This document shows, one piece after another, positions 17,189-25,312 of a stretch of DNA of 64,000 bases. The position numbers and the translations under genes were made by a program. Under the pieces are notes generated by a model. It was given only the letters and a program-made list of their open reading frames with translations, ran no database searches and had not been told where the DNA came from. Origin of the DNA: Oscillospiraceae bacterium (GTDB lineage: Bacteria > Bacillota > Clostridia > Oscillospirales > Oscillospiraceae). The stretch is from the NCBI GenBank assembly GCA_017469795.1, contig JAFUFT010000035.1:1-64000 (forward strand), in the 5' to 3' direction. Within the stretch, counting starts at the first letter, position 1. Every line of letters starts with the position of its first letter.

Positions 17189-17830
17189 ATGAAATACATA
17201 GGTATGCCGGCTGGCATGTGGCTTATATTCTCAGGATCGTTTCAAACACACCTGACCACGGTGCTGGGCTATGACGCCGGCGCGGCAAAAGACATCACTG
17301 CAAAGGCAAAACCCAGGTATAAAGCGATCATTGCGTCTCTGCCGGAATTCGAGAAGGCGGACCGCTTTCAGATGAATATCGTCAACTGCGCCATGCTCTG
17401 CGCATTTCTGCTGAACCTGCCGGAGAAGCCCTCTGTGGAGGCGGCGACGGCGTATTACCGGGAATCCATGATGACCGGTGCGATGAAGTGGTTTTGCCGG
17501 ATGAGCGGGAAAAGAAAGTTCAGCGCTTCCGACCTGAAGGGCATGGAGGAAACTGCGGCGTTCCGGGCGGCGGACAGAAACCCCTATTCGTGGAACATGG
17601 AATACCTGCCTTACCCGGACGGCAGCGGCTACGAGGCCCGGTTTACCTCCTGCGGTATTTGCACCCTGATGCGGGAGCAGGGCCTGTTTGATCTGACCCC
17701 CGCCATGTGCCGCCTGGATTACACCATGAGCGAAGCCGGCGGCGCAACGGAATTCGTGCGGGAATATACGCTTGCCTCCGGCGGTCCCTACTGCGACTGC
17801 GGATACAAGAAAAAATCGGCGGAGGGGTGA
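17189..17830 (+). CDS. ATC hydrolase family protein, copy 2
   Basis: 213 residues. Same arrangement as copy 1: a helical N-terminal half, then TSCGICTLMREQGLFDLTP, MCRLDYTMSEAGGA and a terminal PYCDCGYKKK. The CGIC pair, the MCxxDY block 14-18 residues later and a final acidic/Cys element are shared with copy 1, which supports true homology. Overall identity looks low, so the copies probably have different partners or substrates. AAAGGAA precedes ATG. The next gene starts 4 bp after the stop. Confidence 0.72.
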   Translation: MKYIGMPAGMWLIFSGSFQTHLTTVLGYDAGAAKDITAKAKPRYKAIIASLPEFEKADRFQMNIVNCAMLCAFLLNLPEKPSVEAATAYYRESMMTGAMKWFCRMSGKRKFSASDLKGMEETAAFRAADRNPYSWNMEYLPYPDGSGYEARFTSCGICTLMREQGLFDLTPAMCRLDYTMSEAGGATEFVREYTLASGGPYCDCGYKKKSAEG

Positions 17831-17834
17831 TAAC

Positions 17835-18515
17835 ATGACAAGAAAAGAACAGATCAAAAGCGCCTATAAACTGACCGGCGGACACGCAAGCTTTTACGAT
17901 GGCATGATGACCTATTCCACCCTTCCGGGCAAGGCCATCTGCCGGATCGTCTGGAATATGGACGGGGAGAAGAATCTCCGCTATCTGGCCGAAGCCCTGT
18001 CCGGCGTGCCGGAGGATTTCCAAGGGAAACTGCTCGAGGTGCCGGTGGGAACCGGTGTGCTGACCATGCCGGTCTATCGGGAAATCCCGAAGGCGGAGAT
18101 CACCTGCCTGGACTATTCTGCGGATATGATGGAGGCGGCGAAGGAACGGGCAAAATCCCTTGGCCTGGAAAATATCAGCTTCCAGCAGGGGGATGTGGGA
18201 AACCTTCCTTTTGACGACGGGAGTTTTGACATCGTGCTCTCGCTGAACGGCTTTCACGCCTTCCCGGACAAGGAGGCGGCCTATCGGGAGACCTTCCGTG
18301 TTCTGAAACCGGGCGGCACCTTCTGCGGCTGCTTTTATATTAAGGACGGCAACAGGCGGACTGACTGGTTTATCAGGCATTTGTATGTTCCCAAAGGCTT
18401 TTTCACGCCGCCCTTTGAAACGGAGGAGACCCTGCGGGAGCGCCTGCAGGCAATGTACAGCGAAGTGAGTGTGACGGCTGTTGAAGGCATCGGCTGTTTC
18501 CGCTGCAGGAAATGA
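17835..18515 (+). CDS. Class I SAM-dependent methyltransferase
   Basis: 226 residues from the ATG at 17835, behind GGAGGGG. Motifs: a modified motif I LLEVPVGTGVLTMPV (VGTG rather than the common GCGTG), CLDYSADMMEAAKERA (acidic residue for SAM ribose), QQGDVGNLPFDDGSFDIVL, and RVLKPGG. UbiE/Methyltransf_11 type, which methylates small molecules. The acceptor is unknown. It sits between the ATC-hydrolase pair and the methyltransferase/MBL fusion. Confidence 0.85.
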   Translation: MTRKEQIKSAYKLTGGHASFYDGMMTYSTLPGKAICRIVWNMDGEKNLRYLAEALSGVPEDFQGKLLEVPVGTGVLTMPVYREIPKAEITCLDYSADMMEAAKERAKSLGLENISFQQGDVGNLPFDDGSFDIVLSLNGFHAFPDKEAAYRETFRVLKPGGTFCGCFYIKDGNRRTDWFIRHLYVPKGFFTPPFETEETLRERLQAMYSEVSVTAVEGIGCFRCRK

Positions 18516-18553
18516 AAGGTACGAAAGAATGGATGATAGGGAGGAATAGCGAT

Positions 18554-20215
18554 ATGAAGCCGGATTATAAGAACTGGGTTCCCAAAAGTATGGTGTATGG
18601 ATTGATATGCGCGACGATTGCTGCTTTTGTGCTCTTTATTCTCTTCGGTGCGACGGGACTTGTGCTCCACGGAGCGGCCCGCCTCGTCTGCGCACTGATT
18701 CTGGGAATCGGAACGCTGGTGCTGCTGTTTTTCGCCCTGTGGATGGGCGCGCTGCACCGGACCTTTGATTATGGTGGAAAACGGAAGCTCGCCAAGACCA
18801 TCATCGACGGGACGGCCGATTACGTTCATATTCCGGACGGTGGGACGGGACTCGACGTGGGCTGCGGCAGCGGTGCGCTGACCATTGCCTGCGCGAAACG
18901 AAATCCCAAGGCGAACATGGTGGGCTGTGATATCTGGAGCGGAGCATATAAAGCTGTTTTTACGAAGCAGCGCTGCGAGGAAAACGCCAGAGCCGAGGGC
19001 GTCACGAACGTACGCTTCGAGAAGGGCGATGCGATCAAGCTGCCCTTTGCCGACGAGAGCTTTGAAGCTGTGACGAGCAACTACGTCTACCATAATATCA
19101 CCGGCCGGGATAAGCAAAAGCTGCTGCTTGAAACGCTCCGAGTGCTCAAAAAAGGCGGTTGCTTTGCCATTCACGATCTGATGAGCCCGCAGCGGTACGG
19201 GGATATGGACGCATTTGTAAACCAGCTGAAAGCGGAGGGCTACGGGGAAGTCCGGCTCATCGATACGACAGACGGCAGATTTATGGAAAAGAATGAGGCC
19301 AAATGGCTGGGCCTCGGCGGTTCCACCCTGCTGGTGGGGAGGAAGTACGCGATGGCGAGGAAAGATTCTGAAAACCAGAAGAAGTCCATGAGCGCAATGT
19401 TTCGCGGCAGGGCGATCTTCAAACCGCTGAATACCGGGCGGATCGATGAGCGTGTGGCCTGTGTGCGGGAGTGGGTGGCAAATATCTTCTTCTATACGAA
19501 AAACGGCGTCACCATTATGATCGATGCGGGCTATAACTATGCAGGGCTGCAGGAGAAAATGGGCTGGCTGGATATCGATCCCGCTTCGATTGGGCACATT
19601 CTGATCACCCATCAGGACACGGACCATGTGGGCGCGCTGGAGACGGACAGCGAGCAGCTGTTCCGGAACGCGACAGTCTATATCGGAGAGATCGAGAACC
19701 GCTACCTCACTGGAGAAACAAGACGAAAGGTCATACACGGCTTGTATAAGCTTCCTATGGTCAGGATGGAGAATCAAAAGGTACTCCTGAAGGACGGCGA
19801 GGTATTCACTATCGGAGATATCAAGGTCGAGTGCATCCTTGTCCCCGGCCATACCTGGGGGCATTTGGTCTACCTGATTGATGACGAATATCTCTTCACC
19901 GGGGATACAATCTGGTTCGGTGCAGACGGCGGGTACAGCTTTATTGCCACGCTGGCAGAGGACAACCGGCTTTCCGTGCGCTCCTTGGAAAAGCTGGAGC
20001 AGAATCTGCGGGCGAGGAACAGAAGTTTGAAGATTATCACCGGTCATACGGGCTGGACAGATGATCTGGAATTTGCGTTCCGCCACCGCAGGGAGCTCTG
20101 CAAGCCTTTTACGAAGAAATATACGGATCCTTCTGCGCCATACGACGGTTATGTGGAGGATGACGATACGGAGGAACAGGCAAGAGCAGCTTTCCTGGAA
20201 AAGGTGAAAACATGA
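18554..20215 (+). CDS. Membrane-anchored methyltransferase / metallo-beta-lactamase fusion protein
   Basis: 553 residues. Two membrane helices at about 12-38 and 43-66 are followed by a class I methyltransferase domain (DVGCGSGALTIACA at 101-114, FEKGDAIKLPFADESFEAV, RVLKKGG) and, from about residue 300, a metallo-beta-lactamase fold. Metal motifs are H353-Q-D-T-D357-H358 (HxDxDH, so the second His of HxHxDH is Asp), GHTWGH at 432-437, and FTGDTIW. No frame break is seen across the join. An in-frame ATG at 18512 overlaps the previous stop; the ATG at 18554 has AGGGAGG and is preferred. I do not know a described protein with this domain order. Acts at the inner membrane face. Confidence 0.75.
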   Translation: MKPDYKNWVPKSMVYGLICATIAAFVLFILFGATGLVLHGAARLVCALILGIGTLVLLFFALWMGALHRTFDYGGKRKLAKTIIDGTADYVHIPDGGTGLDVGCGSGALTIACAKRNPKANMVGCDIWSGAYKAVFTKQRCEENARAEGVTNVRFEKGDAIKLPFADESFEAVTSNYVYHNITGRDKQKLLLETLRVLKKGGCFAIHDLMSPQRYGDMDAFVNQLKAEGYGEVRLIDTTDGRFMEKNEAKWLGLGGSTLLVGRKYAMARKDSENQKKSMSAMFRGRAIFKPLNTGRIDERVACVREWVANIFFYTKNGVTIMIDAGYNYAGLQEKMGWLDIDPASIGHILITHQDTDHVGALETDSEQLFRNATVYIGEIENRYLTGETRRKVIHGLYKLPMVRMENQKVLLKDGEVFTIGDIKVECILVPGHTWGHLVYLIDDEYLFTGDTIWFGADGGYSFIATLAEDNRLSVRSLEKLEQNLRARNRSLKIITGHTGWTDDLEFAFRHRRELCKPFTKKYTDPSAPYDGYVEDDDTEEQARAAFLEKVKT

Positions 20216-20952
20216 GAGAAAAAGATCTGCCGTTTGACCGCGCAAAGCATGTGTGCTATACGAAAAACGCCAAAAAGTGTGTAAAGCGGCTCCTGAGCCG
20301 CTGCTACGACGAAAAGACCGCAGCAGAGCTCTGGGAGAAGATACAGCTGAAATACTGCGACTTTCTGAAGGATGAACCTGCGCTCTCCGGCGTAAAAATG
20401 ACGGTGAGTATCTATGATCCCATTTTGATTTTTGCGTGGTATGCCGTTGTTCCGGACAAGCCGCCTCTGGAAGAGATCCAGCAGGAAATCTTCGACTGCT
20501 TCTTGGGCGGATTCAACAAGCTGGGAAAGATTTTTAACATCAACCGGAAACTGGATAACCGGCTGGCAAATCTCGCGTTCAAAAACGCAAACGATCTCCG
20601 CGTCAGGGAGATTCAGGACTTCCCGGCATCCTTCCGTATGGGTGGGTATTCCTACAACAAAGAAAACGGCGTCGTCCGCTACAGCTTTACCCAGTGCCCA
20701 AATGCGGAGTTTGCCAAGCGCCACCACATGGAGGATGTGCTTCCGGTGATGTGCAACTGCGACCATCTGGCCATGCAGAAGCTCCATGCGGCGCTGATCC
20801 GGGAAGGAACCTGCTGTACATCGGCCTGTTGCGATTACTGTATTGTGGGCGATCAGAACCCGATTGCGGCGGAGTATGAACTGGTGCGTGCAGGCAACGG
20901 CCTGTGGGTCAGCGTGAAAAAGGATCGAGATCAGGAGATCTCCGCCTCATAG
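20212..20952 (+). CDS. ATC hydrolase family protein, copy 3 (Cys-rich)
   Basis: 246 residues; its ATG overlaps the preceding TGA (ATGA). The C-terminal half shows the family pattern with changes: FTQCPNAEFAKRHH in place of CGIC, then PVMCNCDHLAMQKLH, and an extra cluster GTCCTSACCDYC, giving eight Cys in about 70 residues. That density suggests a metal or Fe-S site, or redox chemistry. It lies directly after the methyltransferase/MBL fusion and is translationally coupled to it. Confidence 0.65.
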   Translation: MREKDLPFDRAKHVCYTKNAKKCVKRLLSRCYDEKTAAELWEKIQLKYCDFLKDEPALSGVKMTVSIYDPILIFAWYAVVPDKPPLEEIQQEIFDCFLGGFNKLGKIFNINRKLDNRLANLAFKNANDLRVREIQDFPASFRMGGYSYNKENGVVRYSFTQCPNAEFAKRHHMEDVLPVMCNCDHLAMQKLHAALIREGTCCTSACCDYCIVGDQNPIAAEYELVRAGNGLWVSVKKDRDQEISAS

Positions 20953-21017
20953 GGTGACGATGTGGAAAAGTGGAAAGCCAGGATGAGAAGCGAAAGTAAT
21001 TGTAAGGGGGGAGTGGG

Positions 21018-21638
21018 ATGTTCTGGGATAACGTATCGGGTATATATGACGTCTTCGTCAATGTCATCAACAGAAAGACCCATCAGAAACTGAAGAAGAT
21101 AGTCTCAGACCTGATCGAGCCGGATGACACAGTGCTGGAATGTGCCTGCGGAACAGGGTTCCTGAGTGCAGTGATGGCACAGAAATGCAGGAAGCTTACG
21201 GCGACGGATTTCTCCCGGAAGATGCTGAGAAGAGCGGAAAAGAATTGCGGGGGATACCGGAACATCACGTATGCCTGGGCTGACATCACCGCACTTGCCT
21301 TCCCGGACGACAGTTTCGATAAGGTCGTGGCCGGGAACGTGATCCATCTGCTGGACAATCCGTTGACAGCTCTGAGTGAACTGAACCGGGTCTGCAAGGA
21401 CGGCGGAACGCTGATCATCCCGACCTACATGAATAAAGACTCCAAAGGAAAAATAAGCGGGTTTGCCGGAGCCGTCGGAAAAGCCGGGGCGGATTTCAAG
21501 CGGCAGTTTACCTTGGACAGCTACGAAAAGTTTTTTCTGGATGCAGGGTATCCTGATGTGAAGGTCTTGATGGCCGAAGGGCGTGTTCCCTGCGCTGTGG
21601 CAGTAATGAAGAAAACAAGGGGTTTTAAGGAGGACTGA
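21018..21638 (+). CDS. Class I SAM-dependent methyltransferase
   Basis: 206 residues. Motif I VLECACGTGFLSAVMA, acidic ATDFSRKMLRRAEKN, WADITALAFPDDSFDKVV and a KDGGTLIIP strand give a standard Methyltransf_11 core. RBS GGGGGGAG. It is followed 3 bp later by another methyltransferase gene. Substrate not known; operon position suggests successive methylations of one scaffold. Confidence 0.85.
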   Translation: MFWDNVSGIYDVFVNVINRKTHQKLKKIVSDLIEPDDTVLECACGTGFLSAVMAQKCRKLTATDFSRKMLRRAEKNCGGYRNITYAWADITALAFPDDSFDKVVAGNVIHLLDNPLTALSELNRVCKDGGTLIIPTYMNKDSKGKISGFAGAVGKAGADFKRQFTLDSYEKFFLDAGYPDVKVLMAEGRVPCAVAVMKKTRGFKED

Positions 21639-21641
21639 AAA

Positions 21642-22265
21642 ATGGGATTGTTTAAAGCTTTTGTGAGCCAGACGCGGAAACCGGAGGGGTTTCTCGGAAA
21701 AATGATGCTAAGCAGCATGAACTCCGGACACGCAAAATTGGCAGACTGGGGGCTTTCGCACCTTCCGGACATCACACCGGAAAAAGCCGTTGATCTCGGC
21801 TGCGGCGCCGGCCGGAATGTGGGCGAGCTGCTAAAAAAATATCCAAAGGCACGTGTGACGGGGATTGATTATTCTGACTTGTCCGTGGAGAAAGCAAAGG
21901 AATACAACAAGCATGACGTTGCGGCCGGACGCTGCTGCATTCAGCAGGGGGATGTGTCAGAGCTCCTGCTCCCCGCGGGGACATTTGATCTTGCCACGGC
22001 ATTTGAAACTGTTTACTTCTGGCCGGGACTCGAAAAGTGCTTTGCCCAGGTGGCGAAGATACTCAAACCCGGCGGACTTTTCATGATCTGCAATGAGTCG
22101 GACGGGACCGATCCCACGAGTGTCAGGTTCGAAAAAATCATTGACGGCATGAAGAATTATACTGTGGAGGAAATCGAAGCGGCACTGAAAGCTGCAGACT
22201 TCTCAGAAGTTAAGAGCGATCATCATCCGTCGAAACCGTGGATCACGGTGCTGGCGAGAAAATAA
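21642..22265 (+). CDS. Class I SAM-dependent methyltransferase
   Basis: 207 residues. AVDLGCGAGRNVGELLKKYP (motif I), GIDYSDLSVEKAKEYN, QQGDVSELLLPAGTFDLA and KILKPGGLFMICNE. Its N-terminus KPEGFLGKMMLSSMN..H resembles a subgroup common in clostridial clusters. AAGGAGG precedes ATG by 8 bases. Fourth SAM-binding domain in the operon, counting the fusion protein. Confidence 0.87.
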   Translation: MGLFKAFVSQTRKPEGFLGKMMLSSMNSGHAKLADWGLSHLPDITPEKAVDLGCGAGRNVGELLKKYPKARVTGIDYSDLSVEKAKEYNKHDVAAGRCCIQQGDVSELLLPAGTFDLATAFETVYFWPGLEKCFAQVAKILKPGGLFMICNESDGTDPTSVRFEKIIDGMKNYTVEEIEAALKAADFSEVKSDHHPSKPWITVLARK

Positions 22266-22294
22266 AAGGGTTATGCAGGAAAAGGGGGAAAGCC

Positions 22295-23044
22295 ATGAAC
22301 ACCATCGGAATCGATCATAATCTGGATCGCCCGCGAATTAAAAAGCTGCTGACCATCGGGCTGTTTGCCGCAATTCTCACAGGGATTGGCGATTTCCTGC
22401 TGGGATATGCAGACAATACGTCCGGGAACAGCCTCGCTACAAGCGTAATGGCCAGCGCGCTGAACCTGGCGGATTGGCAGATGATTGCAGGCAGTCTGCT
22501 TGGGTTCTTTGGTATCTTTTTAGAGGGACTCTCCTGCTTTGCTGTGTACCGGCTTATGGCGGATGCATCCCCAAAGTTTGCACATCTTTACAGGGCCGGG
22601 ATTTTCGGTTATATCTGGCTGGCGCCGGTGGGCTGCCATCTGAATATGGGTATTCTGAACCTGGCCTACAAGTATCTGCTTCAGGCAGATGCGGCGTTGG
22701 CGGAAAAGGCGGCAGGCCTGCTGTTTTATGGCTTCAGCCAGCCGGTATATCTGTTGCTTGTGATCTTCTGGCTGCCGATGATGATCGTTCAGTTCCTGTC
22801 ATTTTCCAGGGGCATGACGCCATATCCAAAGAAGGCTAAGTGGTTCTGCGTGCTGATCGGCGCAATTCCTGCACTGGTGCTGTCTGTGATCCTTGGCCCC
22901 GATACGGCCCTTGGAGCGGGTATCGGCACCATGTTTTTGAGTTTCGGCAATGCTTGGATGTTTGGCGGATTGCTGGCAACGCTGCCGGAGCAGGAAAGAT
23001 TTGATGAATTTGAAAGAGAATATTTTAAGACAACGGAGGGATAA
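22295..23044 (+). CDS. Multi-pass membrane protein (DUF6796-like)
   Basis: 249 residues with about seven hydrophobic helices. The first contains IGLFAAILTGIGDFLLGYAD, a G-D-x-L-L-G-Y signature that I associate with DUF6796 membrane proteins of Lachnospiraceae/Oscillospiraceae. No enzymatic or transport motif is recognised. Start at the ATG behind AGGGGG (22295). It could be a membrane partner for the operon's product, such as a carrier or sensor; that is speculation. Confidence 0.6.
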   Translation: MNTIGIDHNLDRPRIKKLLTIGLFAAILTGIGDFLLGYADNTSGNSLATSVMASALNLADWQMIAGSLLGFFGIFLEGLSCFAVYRLMADASPKFAHLYRAGIFGYIWLAPVGCHLNMGILNLAYKYLLQADAALAEKAAGLLFYGFSQPVYLLLVIFWLPMMIVQFLSFSRGMTPYPKKAKWFCVLIGAIPALVLSVILGPDTALGAGIGTMFLSFGNAWMFGGLLATLPEQERFDEFEREYFKTTEG

Positions 23045-23049
23045 GAACG

Positions 23050-23550
23050 ATGATGCTGTTAACCATTTTTCTGGCAATCGTATTTTGCGCAGCGATGGCT
23101 TTGATGCTGATATCAGCTGTGGCGTTTATTCAGGATAATAAATTCTTCTCCTCCGCCCCAAAGGAGGCCAGAGAAGTACTGATCCAGAGAGAGCAAGAGC
23201 TCTTCTACGGGGCGAGAACCATAGGATGGACACTTTTTATCGTGAGTGTTCTGATGATACTCGGCGTGGGCGTGATTGCTATCTGGGACGGCATCAGAAG
23301 CGGATTTACGTTTTGGCAGTTCTTTTTGAGATTTGTGCTGATCTTTACCATTTATAAAATTTGCGACATGGCGCTCATTGACAACTTCCTGCTTCTGAAA
23401 TTTCACTTCTTTCAGCATTATTATCCGGAGGCGGAAAGCGTGATGATGGGCAGAAAGTACGGATTCAACATCAAAAGCCAACTGCTGAAGCTGTTTATCA
23501 TTTTCCCGGCAGCATCTGCACTTGCGGCATGGATCTGCACACGCGTCTAA
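23050..23550 (+). CDS. Small integral membrane protein
   Basis: 166 residues, four predicted membrane helices (at about 2-24, 58-82, 90-108 and 144-163) with a polar loop after the first. Not recognised. The segment ICDMALIDNFLLLKF resembles NLIDRFLIDEYW in the next gene, so the two may share a fold. GGAGGG upstream. Confidence 0.6.
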   Translation: MMLLTIFLAIVFCAAMALMLISAVAFIQDNKFFSSAPKEAREVLIQREQELFYGARTIGWTLFIVSVLMILGVGVIAIWDGIRSGFTFWQFFLRFVLIFTIYKICDMALIDNFLLLKFHFFQHYYPEAESVMMGRKYGFNIKSQLLKLFIIFPAASALAAWICTRV

Positions 23551-23588
23551 CGGGAAACCCAATCTCAAAAAGAGGTGGAGGATGACAT

Positions 23589-24083
23589 ATGCTTGCGGTA
23601 AAACTCATCATTGAAGGTCTCGGACTTGGCTTTCTGCTGTATCTGATCTGCGCAATTGGAATTCGCAAGGGCGCCATTGGGATGGTTCACCTGTACGATC
23701 CGAAGGTGCAGGAGCGGGTCATCGCACTCGGCCTGACCACCGGGGAGGAGATCCGGAAACGAAGTGTGCGCTTTAGAGGCCTATGCCTTCCGGGGTATCT
23801 GATCTATGTGCTGATCTGTGTATATCTGGTCAACGGCGCGAGGGGCTTCTGGCCGGGGTTCTGGCAGGGCTTTGTGATCCTTTCCATCATGAACCTGATC
23901 GACCGCTTTCTGATCGATGAGTACTGGGTTGGACATACCAAGGACTGGATCATCCCGGGCACGGAGGACTTAAGGCCGTATATCACGGCGAAGGACAAGA
24001 GGCAAAAATGGATCATGGGGACGGTCGGTATGGCGGTTATTGCTGCCGTTCTGTCCGGCCTGGTGGCCATTTTCCTGCAATAA
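23589..24083 (+). CDS. Small integral membrane protein
   Basis: 164 residues, about four membrane helices, not recognised. After the third helix comes a conserved-looking polar loop with HTKDWIIPGTEDLRPYI. GGAGG upstream of ATG. Last gene of the long operon; the next gene has its own promoter. Confidence 0.6.
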   Translation: MLAVKLIIEGLGLGFLLYLICAIGIRKGAIGMVHLYDPKVQERVIALGLTTGEEIRKRSVRFRGLCLPGYLIYVLICVYLVNGARGFWPGFWQGFVILSIMNLIDRFLIDEYWVGHTKDWIIPGTEDLRPYITAKDKRQKWIMGTVGMAVIAAVLSGLVAIFLQ

Positions 24084-24150
24084 TTGCCGTCAGGCAAACG
24101 GGGTGAGATGCGTCATCGCGGTGCCGGAGCCAATTGACTTTGGAGCACTA

Positions 24151-24208
24151 TTGACTTTTGGATAGGGAGCCGTTATAATAGATAACAAAGTTAGCAAACT
24201 TTGTTATC
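24151..24208 (+). promoter_or_regulatory. Promoter and perfect TetR operator
   Basis: TTGACT (24151-24156), 17-bp spacer, TATAAT (24174-24179). Immediately downstream is GATAACAAAGTT-AGCA-AACTTTGTTATC (24181-24208), a perfect 12-bp inverted repeat. A repressor bound there would cover the transcription start, so the TetR gene at 24224 probably represses itself, and perhaps the Feo genes by read-through. Confidence 0.85.
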
Positions 24209-24223
24209 ATAGGAGATGAACCG

Positions 24224-24841
24224 ATGGCTTACGGAACCTATGACGAAACCCATCAGCGAATCTTAGACAGCGGTCTGGAGATGTTCCTCGAAAATGGGTT
24301 TGAGCGTACAAATCTTCGGGATCTGTGCGCCAAGGCCGGAGTGACCACAGGCTCCTTCTACCGGCACTTTGAGAGCAAAGAGGATATCTTTTCTATTTTT
24401 GTTCAGCCTGCTGTGGACGAAATCAAAAAGGACTTCGCGGATGCCGAGCCTGTCTGCCGGGAAGCGGTTGAAGCAGGGGACATCCGGCGTCTCTGGATGA
24501 TCATGGATGCCGACCGGCTTCTCGACTACATCTACCGGAACTTTGATGCCTTGAAGCTGCTTCTGAAATGTTCAGACGGGACAAAGTATAGCGATTTCCT
24601 GAACGAAGTGGTCTGTTTGGAAACGGACATCTCTTTGCGGTCCCTGGGAATGGCCAAGGAGCGGGGGTTCATTTCGGTGGAGCTTCCCTCGGAGACCGAG
24701 ATGCATATGATCTGTCATGCGTATATCTCCAGCGTTTTTGAGGCAGTTTGGCATGACCTCGGCAGGGAAGAGATGGAGAAGTACATACATACCATCGTGA
24801 CTTTTTTCACTGCGGGTGCCTATCAGGTGCTTGGGCTATAA
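24224..24841 (+). CDS. TetR/AcrR family transcriptional regulator
   Basis: 205 residues. Helix-turn-helix at 10-55 (ILDSGLEMFLENGFERTNLR, AGVTTGSFYRHFESKEDIF), then an all-helical ligand-binding domain. It is a paralogue of the TetR protein at 27289 (both AGVTTG-S/A-FY, similar length and C-terminus). RBS AGGAG. It lies between the methyltransferase operon and the iron-uptake genes. Its operator at 24181-24208 is directly upstream. Ligand unknown. Confidence 0.92.
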   Translation: MAYGTYDETHQRILDSGLEMFLENGFERTNLRDLCAKAGVTTGSFYRHFESKEDIFSIFVQPAVDEIKKDFADAEPVCREAVEAGDIRRLWMIMDADRLLDYIYRNFDALKLLLKCSDGTKYSDFLNEVVCLETDISLRSLGMAKERGFISVELPSETEMHMICHAYISSVFEAVWHDLGREEMEKYIHTIVTFFTAGAYQVLGL

Positions 24842-24885
24842 CGACAGTCTGCCTCACGTCAGTGGGGCGGCTTTTCAGGCTGTAA

Positions 24886-24901
24886 GTTAGACATAGCTAA
24901 C
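24886..24901. promoter_or_regulatory. Inverted repeat upstream of feo genes, possible metal-regulator box
   Basis: GTTAG-ACATAG-CTAAC, 20 bp before the Cys-rich FeoB-associated gene. The half-sites GTTAG/CTAAC match those of DtxR/IdeR-type iron boxes, but the spacing of 6 differs from the IdeR consensus. A related palindrome occurs at 27926. Confidence 0.35.
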
Positions 24902-24920
24902 GACTGAAAGGAGGACAGAT

Positions 24921-25094
24921 ATGATTCCGTGGATCGTTGAAAACATTGCATCCCTTGTGTTTTTGCTTGTTGTGGTTGCAATTGTTTTCTTTTTGGTAAG
25001 AAGTAAGCTCAGAGAACGTAAGCAAGGGTCGTGCGGCTGCGGCTGTTCCGGCTGCAGCGGCTGTGCGGCCCATAAAAAGGGAGGAAAGGCATGA
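24921..25094 (+). CDS. FeoB-associated Cys-rich membrane protein
   Basis: 57 residues. One N-terminal membrane helix (SLVFLLVVVAIVFFLV), a basic stretch, then a short Cys/Gly cluster CGCGCSGCSGC. This is the layout of the FeoB-associated Cys-rich family encoded beside ferrous iron transporters in Firmicutes. It probably docks at FeoB and handles Fe2+ at the membrane. AGGAGG precedes ATG. Its TGA overlaps the feoA ATG. Confidence 0.85.
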   Translation: MIPWIVENIASLVFLLVVVAIVFFLVRSKLRERKQGSCGCGCSGCSGCAAHKKGGKA

Positions 25095-25312
25095 AACTGA
25101 CAGACACAAAACAGGATCAGTATGGACGGATCAAACGGATCGGCGGCGATACGCACTTTATGAACCGCATTACCGCCATCGGCGTCACAGAGGGCACCGA
25201 ATTTCAAACCGTCCGAAATGACAAAAGGATGCCCGTGCTGGTGTACCTTCGGGAGACGCTGATTGCCGTCAACCGCTCTGATGCGGAAAGAATTGAGGTG
25301 GAGATAAGATGA
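25091..25312 (+). CDS. feoA: Ferrous iron transport protein A
   Basis: 73 residues, a single SH3-like FeoA domain (RIKRIGGDTHFMNRITAIGV, GTEFQTV). FeoA is a small cytosolic partner needed for FeoB-mediated Fe2+ uptake. It overlaps its neighbours by 4 bases on both sides (ATGA), so translation of the three Feo genes is coupled. Confidence 0.9.
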   Translation: MKLTDTKQDQYGRIKRIGGDTHFMNRITAIGVTEGTEFQTVRNDKRMPVLVYLRETLIAVNRSDAERIEVEIR

